A model generated the notes under the pieces. The model was not told the DNA's origin. It was given only the letters and a program-made list of their open reading frames with translations, and did no database searches. A stretch of 64,000 nt of DNA from Methylobacterium oryzae (GTDB taxonomy: Bacteria; Pseudomonadota; Alphaproteobacteria; Rhizobiales; Beijerinckiaceae): contig NZ_CP090349.1 in NCBI RefSeq assembly GCF_021398735.1, positions 124,001 to 188,000 on the forward strand, written 5' to 3'. This document shows, piece after piece, positions 16,918 through 25,058 of the stretch. The position numbers were made by a program, and so were the translations under genes. The first letter of the stretch is position 1; the number at the start of each line of letters is the position of its first letter.

Positions 16918-17838
16918 TTATCCGAAAGCGGCAAGGATCGCCTTCGGCACCTTGCAGATGTACGTGTATTTCGGATTGACCATTTGCGTGCAGCGCGCCT
17001 CGGCGATCTGCGCAAGTAGCAGGTAACCCTCCGGCTCAGGGATGTTCCACTCGTCGGCGAGCCAGTAGATCATGTCGGCGAAGGCGATGCGCATCGCATC
17101 CTCGAGCGGGCGGGCGCAGCCGAGCGTGCAGAGATGCGTGGGCGTCTCGATCCGCGGGTGGCCGAGTCGCGCCGGTGCGGGCACGAGGCTCACCCGCAGG
17201 GTGACGTTCGCGCCGATCTCGATCGCTCCCATGCCGACGGCTTCGCCGTCGCCCTGGAGCGCGTGACAATCGCCGATGAAGAAATGCGCGCCGGGCTTCT
17301 CCACCCGCAGCATCACCGTGTTGCCGGTGGTGACCTCCTGAACGTCGAGGTTGCCGCCATGCGTGCCGTTGTCGACCGTGAGGACCGCGCCGTGGACCGG
17401 CGCGACGCCGATGACGCCGGCCATCGGCTTCACCGGCAGCCGGAGCCGGTCGTTCCAGATGACATGGCCGTCGTGCACGTCGACGACCTTGGTCCGGATG
17501 CCCCATTCCTTGCGGCGCACCCAGTCCGGGAACATGCCGTGCCCGGGCCAGAGGGAGCTGTAGCCGCGCTGGCCGAGCTCCATGTCGAGGATCTCGACCT
17601 TCAGCATGTCGCCGGGCTTGGCGCCCGCGACTTCGATCGGGCCCGTCGCCCCGTTCACGAACGGGAAGGTGACGTCGGCTTCGGTCAGATTCTGCCCGAG
17701 CTCCTTGATGACGCCGTCACCGATGTTGATCACGCATTCGACCGTGACGATCTCACCCGGTGCGATCGTCGCCACGAAGGGCTCGTCGCCCGAGAGGGCG
17801 TACTTGATCGTTCCCTGCTTGCTGATGCGCTGCGTCAC
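16918..17838 (-). CDS. Acetamidase/formamidase (FmdA/AmdA family)
   Basis: Hydrolase of 306 residues that releases ammonia from formamide or acetamide. Family landmarks are the opening KQGTIKYALSGDEPFVATIAPGE, GDMLKVEILDMELGQRGYSSLWPGHG, the metal-site region APVHGAVLTVDNGTHGGNLDVQEVTTGNTVMLRVEKPGAHFFIGDCHALQGDGE and IEIGANVTLRV. The start is GTG 17838 with AGGAGC eight bases upstream; a much longer open frame runs through it in the upstream DNA but shows no similarity there. It lies 47 bp downstream of an ABC permease in a four-gene unit with an NMT1-type transporter, suggesting uptake and hydrolysis of a small amide. At 306 residues it is shorter than classical fungal acetamidases but typical for the bacterial group. 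Confidence 0.88.
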   Translation of the reverse strand: MTQRISKQGTIKYALSGDEPFVATIAPGEIVTVECVINIGDGVIKELGQNLTEADVTFPFVNGATGPIEVAGAKPGDMLKVEILDMELGQRGYSSLWPGHGMFPDWVRRKEWGIRTKVVDVHDGHVIWNDRLRLPVKPMAGVIGVAPVHGAVLTVDNGTHGGNLDVQEVTTGNTVMLRVEKPGAHFFIGDCHALQGDGEAVGMGAIEIGANVTLRVSLVPAPARLGHPRIETPTHLCTLGCARPLEDAMRIAFADMIYWLADEWNIPEPEGYLLLAQIAEARCTQMVNPKYTYICKVPKAILAAFG

Positions 17839-17885
17839 ATGGAGCTCCTGGTGGCGATGGCGTTGGTCTTGAGGGGTGGCGCGGG

Positions 17886-18731
17886 TCAAAGATGATACCG
17901 CCAGGGCATGAGCAGCCGTTCGGCCCGGCCGACCAGGAAGGTCAGGACGAGGGCCAGCGCGATCGTGCCGACCAGCGCGGCGAAGACCTTCGGGATCGCG
18001 TAGAGGGATCCTGCCTGGAAGATGGCATGGCCCAGGCCCACGGACGAGGACATGAACTCGCCGACGATGGCGCCGATCAGCGCGAAGCCGACGGTGAGCT
18101 TCAGGCCGGCGAAGATGTCGGCGAGGCTCGACGGCACGACGAGCTTGGCGAAGATCTGCGGCTTCCGCGCGCCGAGAGTCCGCAGCAGGTTGATCTGGTC
18201 CGGGTCGACGCCGAGCGCGCCCTTGTAGGAGGTCACGAGGGCGACCACGACGACCGAGAGCGTCGACATCGCGACCTTCGAGGCGAGCCCGGTGCCGAAC
18301 CAGATGATGATGATCGGCGCGAGCGCGATGATCGGGATCGAGCCGATCGCGACGATGAAGGGCTGGACGACCCGCGACACGAAGGTCGAGTACCAGAGCG
18401 ACAGGCCGGCGAGCGTGCCGACGACGTTGCCGATGAGGAACCCGAGCCCCGTCTCGAGGGCCGTCACGCCGGCATCGCGCAGGAGCGTGCCGTCGGCGAG
18501 GCCCTGCCAGAGGAACCGGCCGATGGCCGAGGGTGAGCCGAACAGGAAGGCTGATTGCGGGCTCAGGCGCGTCTGCCATTCCCAGACCGTCAGCAGAGCC
18601 GCGAGGAGCACGATCTGCACGAGCAGAACGAGCACGCCTGAGCGCAGGCGCGCACCGTCGCGCGGCGGTGCGGGCGGGTCATCCCGGCTCGTCCTGACAA
18701 CGGTCGCGGGTCCGGTCACGGCATCCGACAT
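17886..18731 (-). CDS. ABC transporter permease (SsuC/TauC-like)
   Basis: Inner-membrane permease of 281 residues with about six hydrophobic segments. The EAA-like loop, DPDQINLLRTLGARKPQIFAKLVVPSSLADIFAGLKL, is the site that contacts the ATPase. Segments such as IGSIPIIALAPIIIIWFGTGLASKV are characteristic of the nitrate/sulfonate/taurine/pyrimidine-precursor permease group. Its start codon is one base after the ATPase stop. It forms one importer with 18733..19608 and 19605..20618. The linked formamidase suggests an amide or related nitrogen compound as cargo. Confidence 0.9.
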   Translation of the reverse strand: MSDAVTGPATVVRTSRDDPPAPPRDGARLRSGVLVLLVQIVLLAALLTVWEWQTRLSPQSAFLFGSPSAIGRFLWQGLADGTLLRDAGVTALETGLGFLIGNVVGTLAGLSLWYSTFVSRVVQPFIVAIGSIPIIALAPIIIIWFGTGLASKVAMSTLSVVVVALVTSYKGALGVDPDQINLLRTLGARKPQIFAKLVVPSSLADIFAGLKLTVGFALIGAIVGEFMSSSVGLGHAIFQAGSLYAIPKVFAALVGTIALALVLTFLVGRAERLLMPWRYHL

Positions 18732-18732
18732 C

Positions 18733-19608
18733 TCAGGACCTCGCTGCAGCCCGGCTGATGCCTTGCCCAGCGCGGCCGAGCGTGGAGCGTGGGATGTCGA
18801 GATCGGCCCAGATCTGGCGGACGTAATCGCTGAAACCGGCGCTCTCCCGGGCTCCGATCATGTCGTCGGGCGCACAGTCGAGGTCGATCGCGTAACTGGC
18901 CTTGACGGTGGTCGGCCGCCCACTCAGCACGAGTACGCGGTCGGCGATCGAGACGGCTTCCTCGATGTCGTGCGTGATCAGGAGCGCGGACTTGGCCCCG
19001 TCGCGCACGAGCCGCACCGTGTCGGCTTCGATCAGGAGCTTTGTCTGGAAGTCGAGCGCCGCGAAGGGCTCGTCAAACAGCAGGACATCCGGATCGTTGA
19101 TCAGGGTGCGGGCGAGCGCCACGCGCTGGCGCATGCCGCCCGACAGGGTCGCGGGATAGGCCCAGGCGAAACCGTGCAGACCGAGCTGGTCGAGGAGCGC
19201 GCGCGCCCGCTCATCGGCTTGCCCGCGCGGCATCCCGCGCAGTTCGGTGCCGAGCTTCACGTTGTCGAGGGCCGTCCGCCAGGGCAGCAGGAGGTCCTTC
19301 TGCAGCATGTAACCGATCCCGCTGGGCGTGCGACCGCGGCGCTCGAGGGGCACACCGTTCCAGAGGATGCGGCCGGAGTCCGCCGGCGTGAGACCGCAGA
19401 CGGCGTTGAGGAGCGTGGTCTTCCCGCAGCCCGAGGGCCCCACGATCGCGACGATCTCTCCGCGGGCGAGGGCGAAGGTGAGATCGCCGACAACCGGCAG
19501 GAGGCGGCCGCCCGTCCTATACGCCTTGGCGAGATGCTCTACGGCAAGCGGGCGTGCGACGTGGGGCGCGGCGGGCAGGGGACCTTGGGACACGGGAGCG
19601 CCGGTCAA
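18733..19608 (-). CDS. ABC transporter ATP-binding protein (SsuB/TauB-like)
   Basis: Cytoplasmic ATPase of about 291 residues. Walker A GPSGCGKTT, signature LSGGMRQR, Walker B VLLFDEPFAALD and the switch His in LITHDIEEAV are all intact. The start is taken as a TTG overlapping the TGA of the binding-protein gene (TTGA), which gives translational coupling; GTG 19593, five codons later, is equally possible. The same frame stays open upstream through the antisense of the binding-protein gene, but only this part has family similarity. The C-terminus extends some 40 residues past the usual end. Confidence 0.9.
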   Translation of the reverse strand: MTGAPVSQGPLPAAPHVARPLAVEHLAKAYRTGGRLLPVVGDLTFALARGEIVAIVGPSGCGKTTLLNAVCGLTPADSGRILWNGVPLERRGRTPSGIGYMLQKDLLLPWRTALDNVKLGTELRGMPRGQADERARALLDQLGLHGFAWAYPATLSGGMRQRVALARTLINDPDVLLFDEPFAALDFQTKLLIEADTVRLVRDGAKSALLITHDIEEAVSIADRVLVLSGRPTTVKASYAIDLDCAPDDMIGARESAGFSDYVRQIWADLDIPRSTLGRAGQGISRAAARS

Positions 19609-20618
19609 CCGGCGCGTTTCGCGGCTTTGTCGGCAAACACATTGTCGACGACCTGATCGAAAGTGAGCGTCCCCTTGATGTTTCCAAGATACTTTTGCAT
19701 GCCCATAAGGCTCTCCCAGGCGTCCTTCTCGGTCACGACGCTGGATGCCGGGATCTTGTACTTCAGCTCGGCGTCGATTGCCGAATCCACGACCTCGCCC
19801 GGCAGATCCGGGAATTCCAGCCGCGCGACCTTCTTGGCGTAGTCCGGATCGCCGTAGGTTTTGCGTCCGGCCTCCTCGAAGGACGTCACCAGAGCCTGCA
19901 CAGTCTCGGGGGCCTGCTGAATCGTGCCGGGCAGCACCATGATCCCGGTGTTGCAGAAGGGCCCGACGTAGTTCGAGAAATCGAAGACGATTTTCGCGCC
20001 CTGCGCCACCGCCTGAGCGACGCCGGGTTGATAGGCGACCGCGATGTCGGCCGCGCCGGCGAGCATGGCAGCGATCTCGGTTCCAGGGCTCACCGGCACG
20101 ATCGTCGCGTCGGCGCCGAGCTTCATGCCGTTGCTCTCGAGGAGCCGCTTGGTGACGCTGAAATTGGTGTTGGGCTCCGGCGAGGTGGCGATCCGCTTGC
20201 CCTTGAAGCCTTTCGGGTCGGTGAAGGGCTCGACCGTCTTCGAGACCGCGAAGTAGTGGGCCCGCTGAACGACGGTCCCGACGACCATCCCGGGGCCGCC
20301 GTTCTCGCGCGAGATCACCACCATCGTGGGATCTCCGATGGCGAAATCTGCCGAGCCCCCCAGCACAGCCGCGAAGGTCTGCGTGTCGCCTCCGGCGGCA
20401 CTCACCTGCATGGCGAGGCCGTTCTTCTCGAAGATGCCGGCGTGCATCCCGACGTAGAGGTTGATGTAGCCCAGGTTGTGGACGGCCTCGCTGAAGCGGA
20501 CGGTCTTGAGGCCCGCGGCGCGCGCGATCGAGGGCGCCAGCGGCGCGCCGACCGCCAGGCCGGCGATGCCTTTCAGGATCGAGCGCCGATGGAGCATGGG
20601 CGACCAAGATTGAGGCAT
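19605..20618 (-). CDS. NMT1/THI5-like ABC substrate-binding protein with Tat signal
   Basis: Periplasmic binding protein of 337 residues. The N-terminus carries a twin-arginine motif, RRSILKG, followed by a hydrophobic stretch ending in SIARAAG, so it should be exported folded by the Tat pathway. The mature part begins LKTVRFSEAVHNLGYINLYVGMHAGIFEKNGL, the NMT1/SsuA-like ligand fold. ATG 20618 is chosen because a CGGAG lies six bases upstream and the Tat motif follows at normal spacing; an in-frame extension to 20819 has no support. It is first in an operon with the ATPase, permease and formamidase. The ligand is unknown; a small amide or pyrimidine-like molecule is plausible from context. 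Confidence 0.88.
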   Translation of the reverse strand: MPQSWSPMLHRRSILKGIAGLAVGAPLAPSIARAAGLKTVRFSEAVHNLGYINLYVGMHAGIFEKNGLAMQVSAAGGDTQTFAAVLGGSADFAIGDPTMVVISRENGGPGMVVGTVVQRAHYFAVSKTVEPFTDPKGFKGKRIATSPEPNTNFSVTKRLLESNGMKLGADATIVPVSPGTEIAAMLAGAADIAVAYQPGVAQAVAQGAKIVFDFSNYVGPFCNTGIMVLPGTIQQAPETVQALVTSFEEAGRKTYGDPDYAKKVARLEFPDLPGEVVDSAIDAELKYKIPASSVVTEKDAWESLMGMQKYLGNIKGTLTFDQVVDNVFADKAAKRAG

Positions 20619-21287
20619 ACGATCTCCGGGAGACGTGAGCAAGCGATCGGTAGATTGCTGCAGACGTGCGATGGCTTCGGTATATGATTGTACGATTACC
20701 GCCGTCGGCCGGTTCACGACGCAAATTAGCTGCCAGATCAGGCGTGTGCTCCGTGCATTAGGGAGGCCAAGCTGCTCCTTGGGTTGCCCGCGACGGAAGG
20801 CGCATGCAATTGCTTCCAATTCGCTGCACCGCCATCACAGCTTGCGCTGTAGGATTGCATTTGGCTGCAGCAGGTCCGAAGCAGTCGACCAGATCTGGCC
20901 GGAAGCCGCCGGTCCGCTCCGGAGCAGCGCGCTCGGAAAGCGGATGTTGCCGTTTCAGCCGGTCCCGGCCGTGAATGACCGAGCTCCCGCTAGCGCCGGG
21001 AGCTGGCGGGACCACACCATGGCTCACGCTCTATCTCGGACGGCGCCCCGGACGAACTGAAGAAATCACGCAGAAGCCGACGACAGGGGACGCCCCGGGC
21101 ACCCCATGACGTTGGCGAGAAACGTCACCGTCGGCCGCAGGGCCTTGGCCGTGACCTCTCCCTTGACGGCCATCACGGTCACGGCGTCCGATCTGGTGAA
21201 GCCGAGCCCCGCCGCCAGACCGCGCGTCGCGGCCGAACAATCATGCGGCTTCCCAAGCGGCGCGCCACAAACGAGCTCCTGTGCCCG
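20619..21287. other. Gene-free region between the amide transporter and the GlxA-type regulator
   Basis: About 670 bp without a supported gene. The right part (21066-21287) has coding-like codon use on the minus strand and is listed separately as a possible remnant. The promoter of the transporter operon must lie just beyond 20618 (minus strand), but no clear -35/-10 pair was found. Confidence 0.4.
21066..21287 (-). pseudogene. Possible gene remnant downstream of the GlxA-type regulator
   Basis: The frame continues in phase right after the regulator's stop codon and stays open for about 73 codons (ending PLSSASA then a stop), with GC-rich third positions and plausible segments such as GLGFTRSDAVTVMAVKGEV. 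There is no start codon until two in-frame GTGs in that segment. It may be the broken 3' end of another gene, or chance. I do not recognise the family. Confidence 0.2.
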
Positions 21288-22265
21288 TCATGGTCGAGTG
21301 TCACCCGGGGCATGCAGGCGCCGGTACTCGGCGGGCGTGGTGCCGACCCGCCGGACAAAGGCGCGCCGCAGCGTGTCGGCGTCCCGGAACCCGCAGGCGC
21401 CAGCGATCTGCTTGAGGGCGACCTCGCCCGCCTCCAGGAGGCGGCGGGCAGCCTCGATCCGGACGGTCTCGACGTAGGCGGCAGGGGTCAGGCCGGTCTC
21501 GGCCCGGAATATCCGCGCGAAGTGGCGAGGGCTCATGCCGGTCCGGGCGGCCAGCCTGTCGACGCCATGATCCTCGGCCGGGTGCGCGGCTACCCAGCGC
21601 TGGACCTCCTGTAGCGCCGAGCGCCCAGAAGGTGCGCTGACGCCGCGCCGGCTGAACTGCATTTGGCCGCCGCCGCGTTTGAAGAACATGACGAGCTGAG
21701 CCGCCACCCGCCGGGCGACCTCAGCCCCGAGGTCCTCCTCCACGAGTGCCAGCGCGAGGTCGAGCCCCGCCGTGACCCCAGCGGCGGTCCGAAGCGGCCC
21801 GTCAAACAGGCAGATCGCATCTGCCTCGATCTGCGCTTCAGGGAAGCGCTCGGCCAGCACCTCCGCCACAGCCCAGTGCGTCGTCACGCGGCGACCATCC
21901 AGAAGACCGGCCTGCCCGAGCAGGAAGGCCCCGCTGCAGACGGAGCCGTAGCGACGACAGCGGGTCGCCGCAGCGCCGAGCCACGCGAGAAGCTCGGCCC
22001 CAAGCGCCGCCTCGTGCATCCGCGGCGCGCCAGCGACCAGGAGCGTGTCAAAGCCCGGGCCCGCATCGGCGGGAGCGATGAGGTCCGGGAGCAACCGCCG
22101 TCCCGACGAGGTCGTGATCGGGCCCGATGCGGTCCCAACGAGGGCGAGGCTGTAGATTTCCCGACCGCACTGGGCATTCGCCTCGGCGAAGACGTCGAGG
22201 GGTCCTGCCACGTCGAGGAGTTGGACGTCGGGCAAGGCGAGAAGGGCGACTGACCGGGATGGCAT
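21288..22265 (-). CDS. GlxA-type regulator: DJ-1/PfpI domain fused to AraC HTH
   Basis: Regulator of 325 residues. Residues about 5-185 form a DJ-1/PfpI-like sensor (VALLALPDVQLLDVAGPLDVFAEAN at the start; elbow region YGSVCSGAFLLGQAGLLDG with Cys). Residues about 215-315 form an AraC double HTH (GMSPRHFARIFRAETGLTPAAYV and FRDADTLRRAFVRRVGTTPAEYRR). It is divergent from the HD-domain hydrolase gene, with 94 bp between starts, and is its likely regulator. The DJ-1 half is also the fold of isonitrile hydratase, which is intriguing beside a nitrile hydratase, but here it most likely serves ligand sensing. Confidence 0.9.
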   Translation of the reverse strand: MPSRSVALLALPDVQLLDVAGPLDVFAEANAQCGREIYSLALVGTASGPITTSSGRRLLPDLIAPADAGPGFDTLLVAGAPRMHEAALGAELLAWLGAAATRCRRYGSVCSGAFLLGQAGLLDGRRVTTHWAVAEVLAERFPEAQIEADAICLFDGPLRTAAGVTAGLDLALALVEEDLGAEVARRVAAQLVMFFKRGGGQMQFSRRGVSAPSGRSALQEVQRWVAAHPAEDHGVDRLAARTGMSPRHFARIFRAETGLTPAAYVETVRIEAARRLLEAGEVALKQIAGACGFRDADTLRRAFVRRVGTTPAEYRRLHAPGDTRP

Positions 22266-22359
22266 GAGGATCCGGTGTCCGAGGGTGTAGGAACGTTGGC
22301 AGGAATCATCGCATCACGACGATTGATGCCAAGATAGGTTCCTCCTAGCTCAACAGGAC

Positions 22360-23061
22360 ATGCAACGCAAAAGAGCCTCGTCCATGAGCATTCCGTCCCA
22401 AGCCGCCATCCCCGAGAGCAAGCTCGCCCTGGCGATCACCGAGTTCGTCCGCGACACCGAGACCGAGCTGCTCTTCAACCATTCGAGCCGGGTCTATCAG
22501 TTCGGCGCCCTCGCCGGCGTCCATCGCGGCCTGACCTTCGACCGCGAGCTGCTCTACGCGGGCGCCATGTTTCACGATCTCGGCCTGACGCCGGACCACA
22601 GCAGCACGGCGGAGCGCTTCGAGGTGGACGGCGCCAACGCGGCCCGCGAGTTCCTGAAGGCGCACGGCGTGCCGGAGGCGGACGTTTACACCGTCTGGAC
22701 AGCCATCGCGCTCCACACCACGCCGGGCATCCCGGTCCACATGCATCCGGTGGTCGCCCTGGTCACGGCCGGCGTCGAGATGGACGTGCTGGGCCTGACC
22801 TACGCGCAGTATTCCGACGCGGAGCGCGAGGCGGTGGTCTCGGCCTTCCCCCGCACGCCGGACTTCAAGGAAGACATCATCCAGGCCTTCTACGACGGCA
22901 TCAAGCACAAGCCGGACACCACCTTCGGCAACGTGAAGGCCGACGTGATCGCCGATAAGGAGCCCGGCTTCCGCAAGGGCAACTTCTGTAGCGTGATCCG
23001 CGCGTCCCGCTGGCCGGGCGGGACGCATGCCCCGGGCTGCGGCTGCGGCGGGCACGATTGA
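22360..23061 (+). CDS. HD-domain hydrolase, cyanamide-hydratase-like
   Basis: Metal-dependent HD-superfamily protein of 233 residues. The metal ligands are visible as His in FNHSSRVY, the HD pair in AMFHDLGLTPDHS, and His in IALHTTPGIPVHMHP. The length and arrangement resemble the fungal/bacterial cyanamide hydratase group (about 230-250 residues), which adds water to cyanamide to give urea, but HD proteins are diverse and this may be a phosphohydrolase. The C-terminus ends in an unusual GCGCGGHD cluster of Cys and His. It is divergent from the GlxA-type regulator, ends at a strong hairpin, and lies just upstream of the nitrile hydratase operon. ATG 22384 is an alternative start. Confidence 0.75.
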   Translation: MQRKRASSMSIPSQAAIPESKLALAITEFVRDTETELLFNHSSRVYQFGALAGVHRGLTFDRELLYAGAMFHDLGLTPDHSSTAERFEVDGANAAREFLKAHGVPEADVYTVWTAIALHTTPGIPVHMHPVVALVTAGVEMDVLGLTYAQYSDAEREAVVSAFPRTPDFKEDIIQAFYDGIKHKPDTTFGNVKADVIADKEPGFRKGNFCSVIRASRWPGGTHAPGCGCGGHD

Positions 23062-23066
23062 GCGTC

Positions 23067-23093
23067 GCCGGCCGGTCGCTCGGACCGGCCGGC
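23067..23093 (+). terminator. Strong hairpin after the HD hydrolase gene
   Basis: GCCGGCCGGTC (23067-23077) and GACCGGCCGGC (23083-23093) form a perfect 11-bp stem with a 5-base loop, starting six bases after the stop codon. It separates the HD gene from the nitrile hydratase operon. Confidence 0.7.
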
Positions 23094-23272
23094 TGGCCGC
23101 ATGGCACGCTGCCTGCAGGGATCGCGGCATTGGTTCCCCGGTGCCATCCCATTCGGGCGTGTCCGAAACTGCGTTTGATCTGGCAGGATCTGTCGTGACG
23201 CCGAACTGTACGCCGGCACGAGCGACCGCCTAATCTTCGCGGCACCGAAGCGGAACAAGGTCGAGGTGACGC

Positions 23273-24280
23273 ATGGCGGCGACGGCGGTAAAGGTGCCTG
23301 TCACGGTGCTCACGGGCTTCCTGGGATCAGGAAAGACCACCCTCCTCAACCAATTGCTCGCACAGGGCGAGGCCGAGGGGACGGCCGTGATCGTCAACGA
23401 GTTCGGCGAGGTCGGCATCGACGGCCACCTCGTCGTAGGCGTCGACGAGGACGTGATTGAGATCAACAACGGCTGCATCTGCTGCACGGTCCGCGCCGAC
23501 CTCGTCACCACAATCGGGCGCTTGCTCGCGCGGCCGCAGCAGGTGCGACGCATCCTGATCGAGACCACGGGCCTCGCCGACCCGGCCCCCGTCATTCAGA
23601 GCTTCATGCTCGACGAGAATCTCCGGGCCCGAACCGAACTCGACGCGCTCTTGACTGTGGTTGATGCCCGCCACAACCCGCTCTGGCTGTCGATGGGCAA
23701 GGAGGCCGAGGCCGCAGGCGGGGAGAACGTCGCACGTGAGCAGATCGCCTTCGCCGACCTCCTTCTCCTCAACAAGACCGACCTCGTCGATGAGGCTGCT
23801 CTGAAGGCTTGCGAGACCGAGCTTCGCTGCATCAATCCGCTCGCCCGCATCCGGCGCATGCGGGACGGGTCGGTCTCAGCCGCGGAGGTGCTCGGCATCG
23901 GCGCATTCGACCTGAAGAACGCGCTGGCCATCGAGCCTGACCTCCTGTCGGACATGGAGCACGCGCACGACGACGCCATCGCGAGCATCTCGCTCCGCCC
24001 CGAGGGCGATCTCGATGCAACGGCGTTCTTCGGGTGGCTGAACCGCTTCGTGCAAACGAAGGGCGCCGACATCCTGCGCATCAAGGGCATCGTCGCCCTC
24101 GTCGGCGAGGCGCGGCGCTACGTCTTCCACGGCGTGCACATGACCCTCGACGGCCGGCCCGGCAAACCCTGGCGGCCCGGCGAGCCACGGCGCGGGGAAA
24201 TCGTATTCATCGGCCGCAACCTCGATGCCCAGGAGATCGCGGCCGGCCTTGCGCAGTGCCGTGCGGCGCAGGCGGCCTGA
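23273..24280 (+). CDS. CobW-family (G3E) GTPase, nitrile hydratase activator type
   Basis: GTP-dependent metallochaperone of 335 residues. The P-loop GFLGSGKTT is at about 15-23, the metal-binding CxCC motif appears as GCICC about 67-71, LLNKTDLV supplies the guanine-recognition NKxD, and the C-terminal CobW domain includes GEARRYVFHGVHM. It is the first gene of the nitrile hydratase operon, 29 bp before the beta subunit, like the P47K-type activators needed to load the metal of nitrile hydratases. P47K is best known with iron enzymes, whereas the alpha subunit here has the cobalt-type motif, so the metal delivered is probably cobalt (inference). Confidence 0.88.
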   Translation: MAATAVKVPVTVLTGFLGSGKTTLLNQLLAQGEAEGTAVIVNEFGEVGIDGHLVVGVDEDVIEINNGCICCTVRADLVTTIGRLLARPQQVRRILIETTGLADPAPVIQSFMLDENLRARTELDALLTVVDARHNPLWLSMGKEAEAAGGENVAREQIAFADLLLLNKTDLVDEAALKACETELRCINPLARIRRMRDGSVSAAEVLGIGAFDLKNALAIEPDLLSDMEHAHDDAIASISLRPEGDLDATAFFGWLNRFVQTKGADILRIKGIVALVGEARRYVFHGVHMTLDGRPGKPWRPGEPRRGEIVFIGRNLDAQEIAAGLAQCRAAQAA

Positions 24281-24309
24281 GCGAGCTCACGAAGCTGAAC
24301 GGAGGCCCC

Positions 24310-25044
24310 ATGAAGCTCCAGCACACCCTTGGCGGCCTCGAAGGCCTCGACCCCGTTCAGCCCGAGCTGCGCGTCTTCGTGGAGCCTTGGGAGGAGCGCA
24401 TCTTCGGCATTCATACCGCCATGATGGCGCTCAGCCCGCATCTCAACCTGCCGCAGACATCGAGCACCTTCCGCACTGTCTGGACCTGGGCCGACCTGCG
24501 CAAGGGCGCCGAGGCCATGAACCCCTTCGACTACTTCAAGTATCGCTACTACGAGAAATGGCTGGGCGGCATCTCGGGCTATTGCGTCACCAACGGGTAC
24601 ATCACGCAGGCCGAGCTCGACGCGCGCGCGGACGAGTACCTCGCCGACCCGGCCAAGCCGCTGCCGTCGGGCGGTACGCCGGAGATCGATGACCGCATCC
24701 ACAAGTACCTGATGGACGGCGATTCGCCCTGGCACCAGTGGGCGGACAAGCCTCGCTTCACCTTAGGCGACACGGTTCGGGTCGCCGACCCGCCGACAGT
24801 CGAGCACACCCGCCTGCCGGGCTACCTGCGCAACAAGGTCGGGGTCGTCGAGACCGTCTACGACGACGCATTCAGCTACCTGTGCTCGACCGGGCCCGAC
24901 GGCATCGGCCCAGCCATGCCAGTCTACTGCGTGAAGTTCGACCCCCAGCACCTCTGGCCCGGCAACGCCGAGCCCGGCTTCTACATCTACGCCGATCTGT
25001 TCGACGCCTACGTACGCCCGGTCCAAGACCGGGCCGCCGCGTAA
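24310..25044 (+). CDS. nthB: Nitrile hydratase beta subunit
   Basis: Structural subunit of 244 residues of nitrile hydratase, which hydrates nitriles to amides in the cytoplasm. Landmarks are HTLGGLEGLDPVQPE, EPWEERIFGIHTAM and MNPFDYFKYRYYEKWLGG. The C-terminal SH3-like barrel (FTLGDTVRV, HTRLPGYLRNKVGVVE, VYCVKFDPQHLWPGNAEPGFYIYADLFDAYV) carries the conserved Arg and Tyr residues that contact the alpha-subunit metal centre. It starts with ATG behind GGAGG. The beta gene precedes the alpha gene, the order known for cobalt-type enzymes such as those of Rhodococcus rhodochrous J1. Confidence 0.95.
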   Translation: MKLQHTLGGLEGLDPVQPELRVFVEPWEERIFGIHTAMMALSPHLNLPQTSSTFRTVWTWADLRKGAEAMNPFDYFKYRYYEKWLGGISGYCVTNGYITQAELDARADEYLADPAKPLPSGGTPEIDDRIHKYLMDGDSPWHQWADKPRFTLGDTVRVADPPTVEHTRLPGYLRNKVGVVETVYDDAFSYLCSTGPDGIGPAMPVYCVKFDPQHLWPGNAEPGFYIYADLFDAYVRPVQDRAAA

Positions 25045-25058
25045 AGGTGGGAGACCCG

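Noticed and set aside
17839..18579. N-terminal extension of the formamidase frame
   Set aside because: The frame runs open through the antisense/alternate frame of the permease gene, but similarity and a ribosome-binding site start only at 17838.
19609..20724. N-terminal extension of the ABC ATPase frame
   Set aside because: Alternate-frame reading of the binding-protein gene; ATPase similarity starts near 19560.
21288..22265. Isonitrile hydratase
   Set aside because: The DJ-1-like half would allow it, but the C-terminal AraC double HTH shows a GlxA-type regulator.
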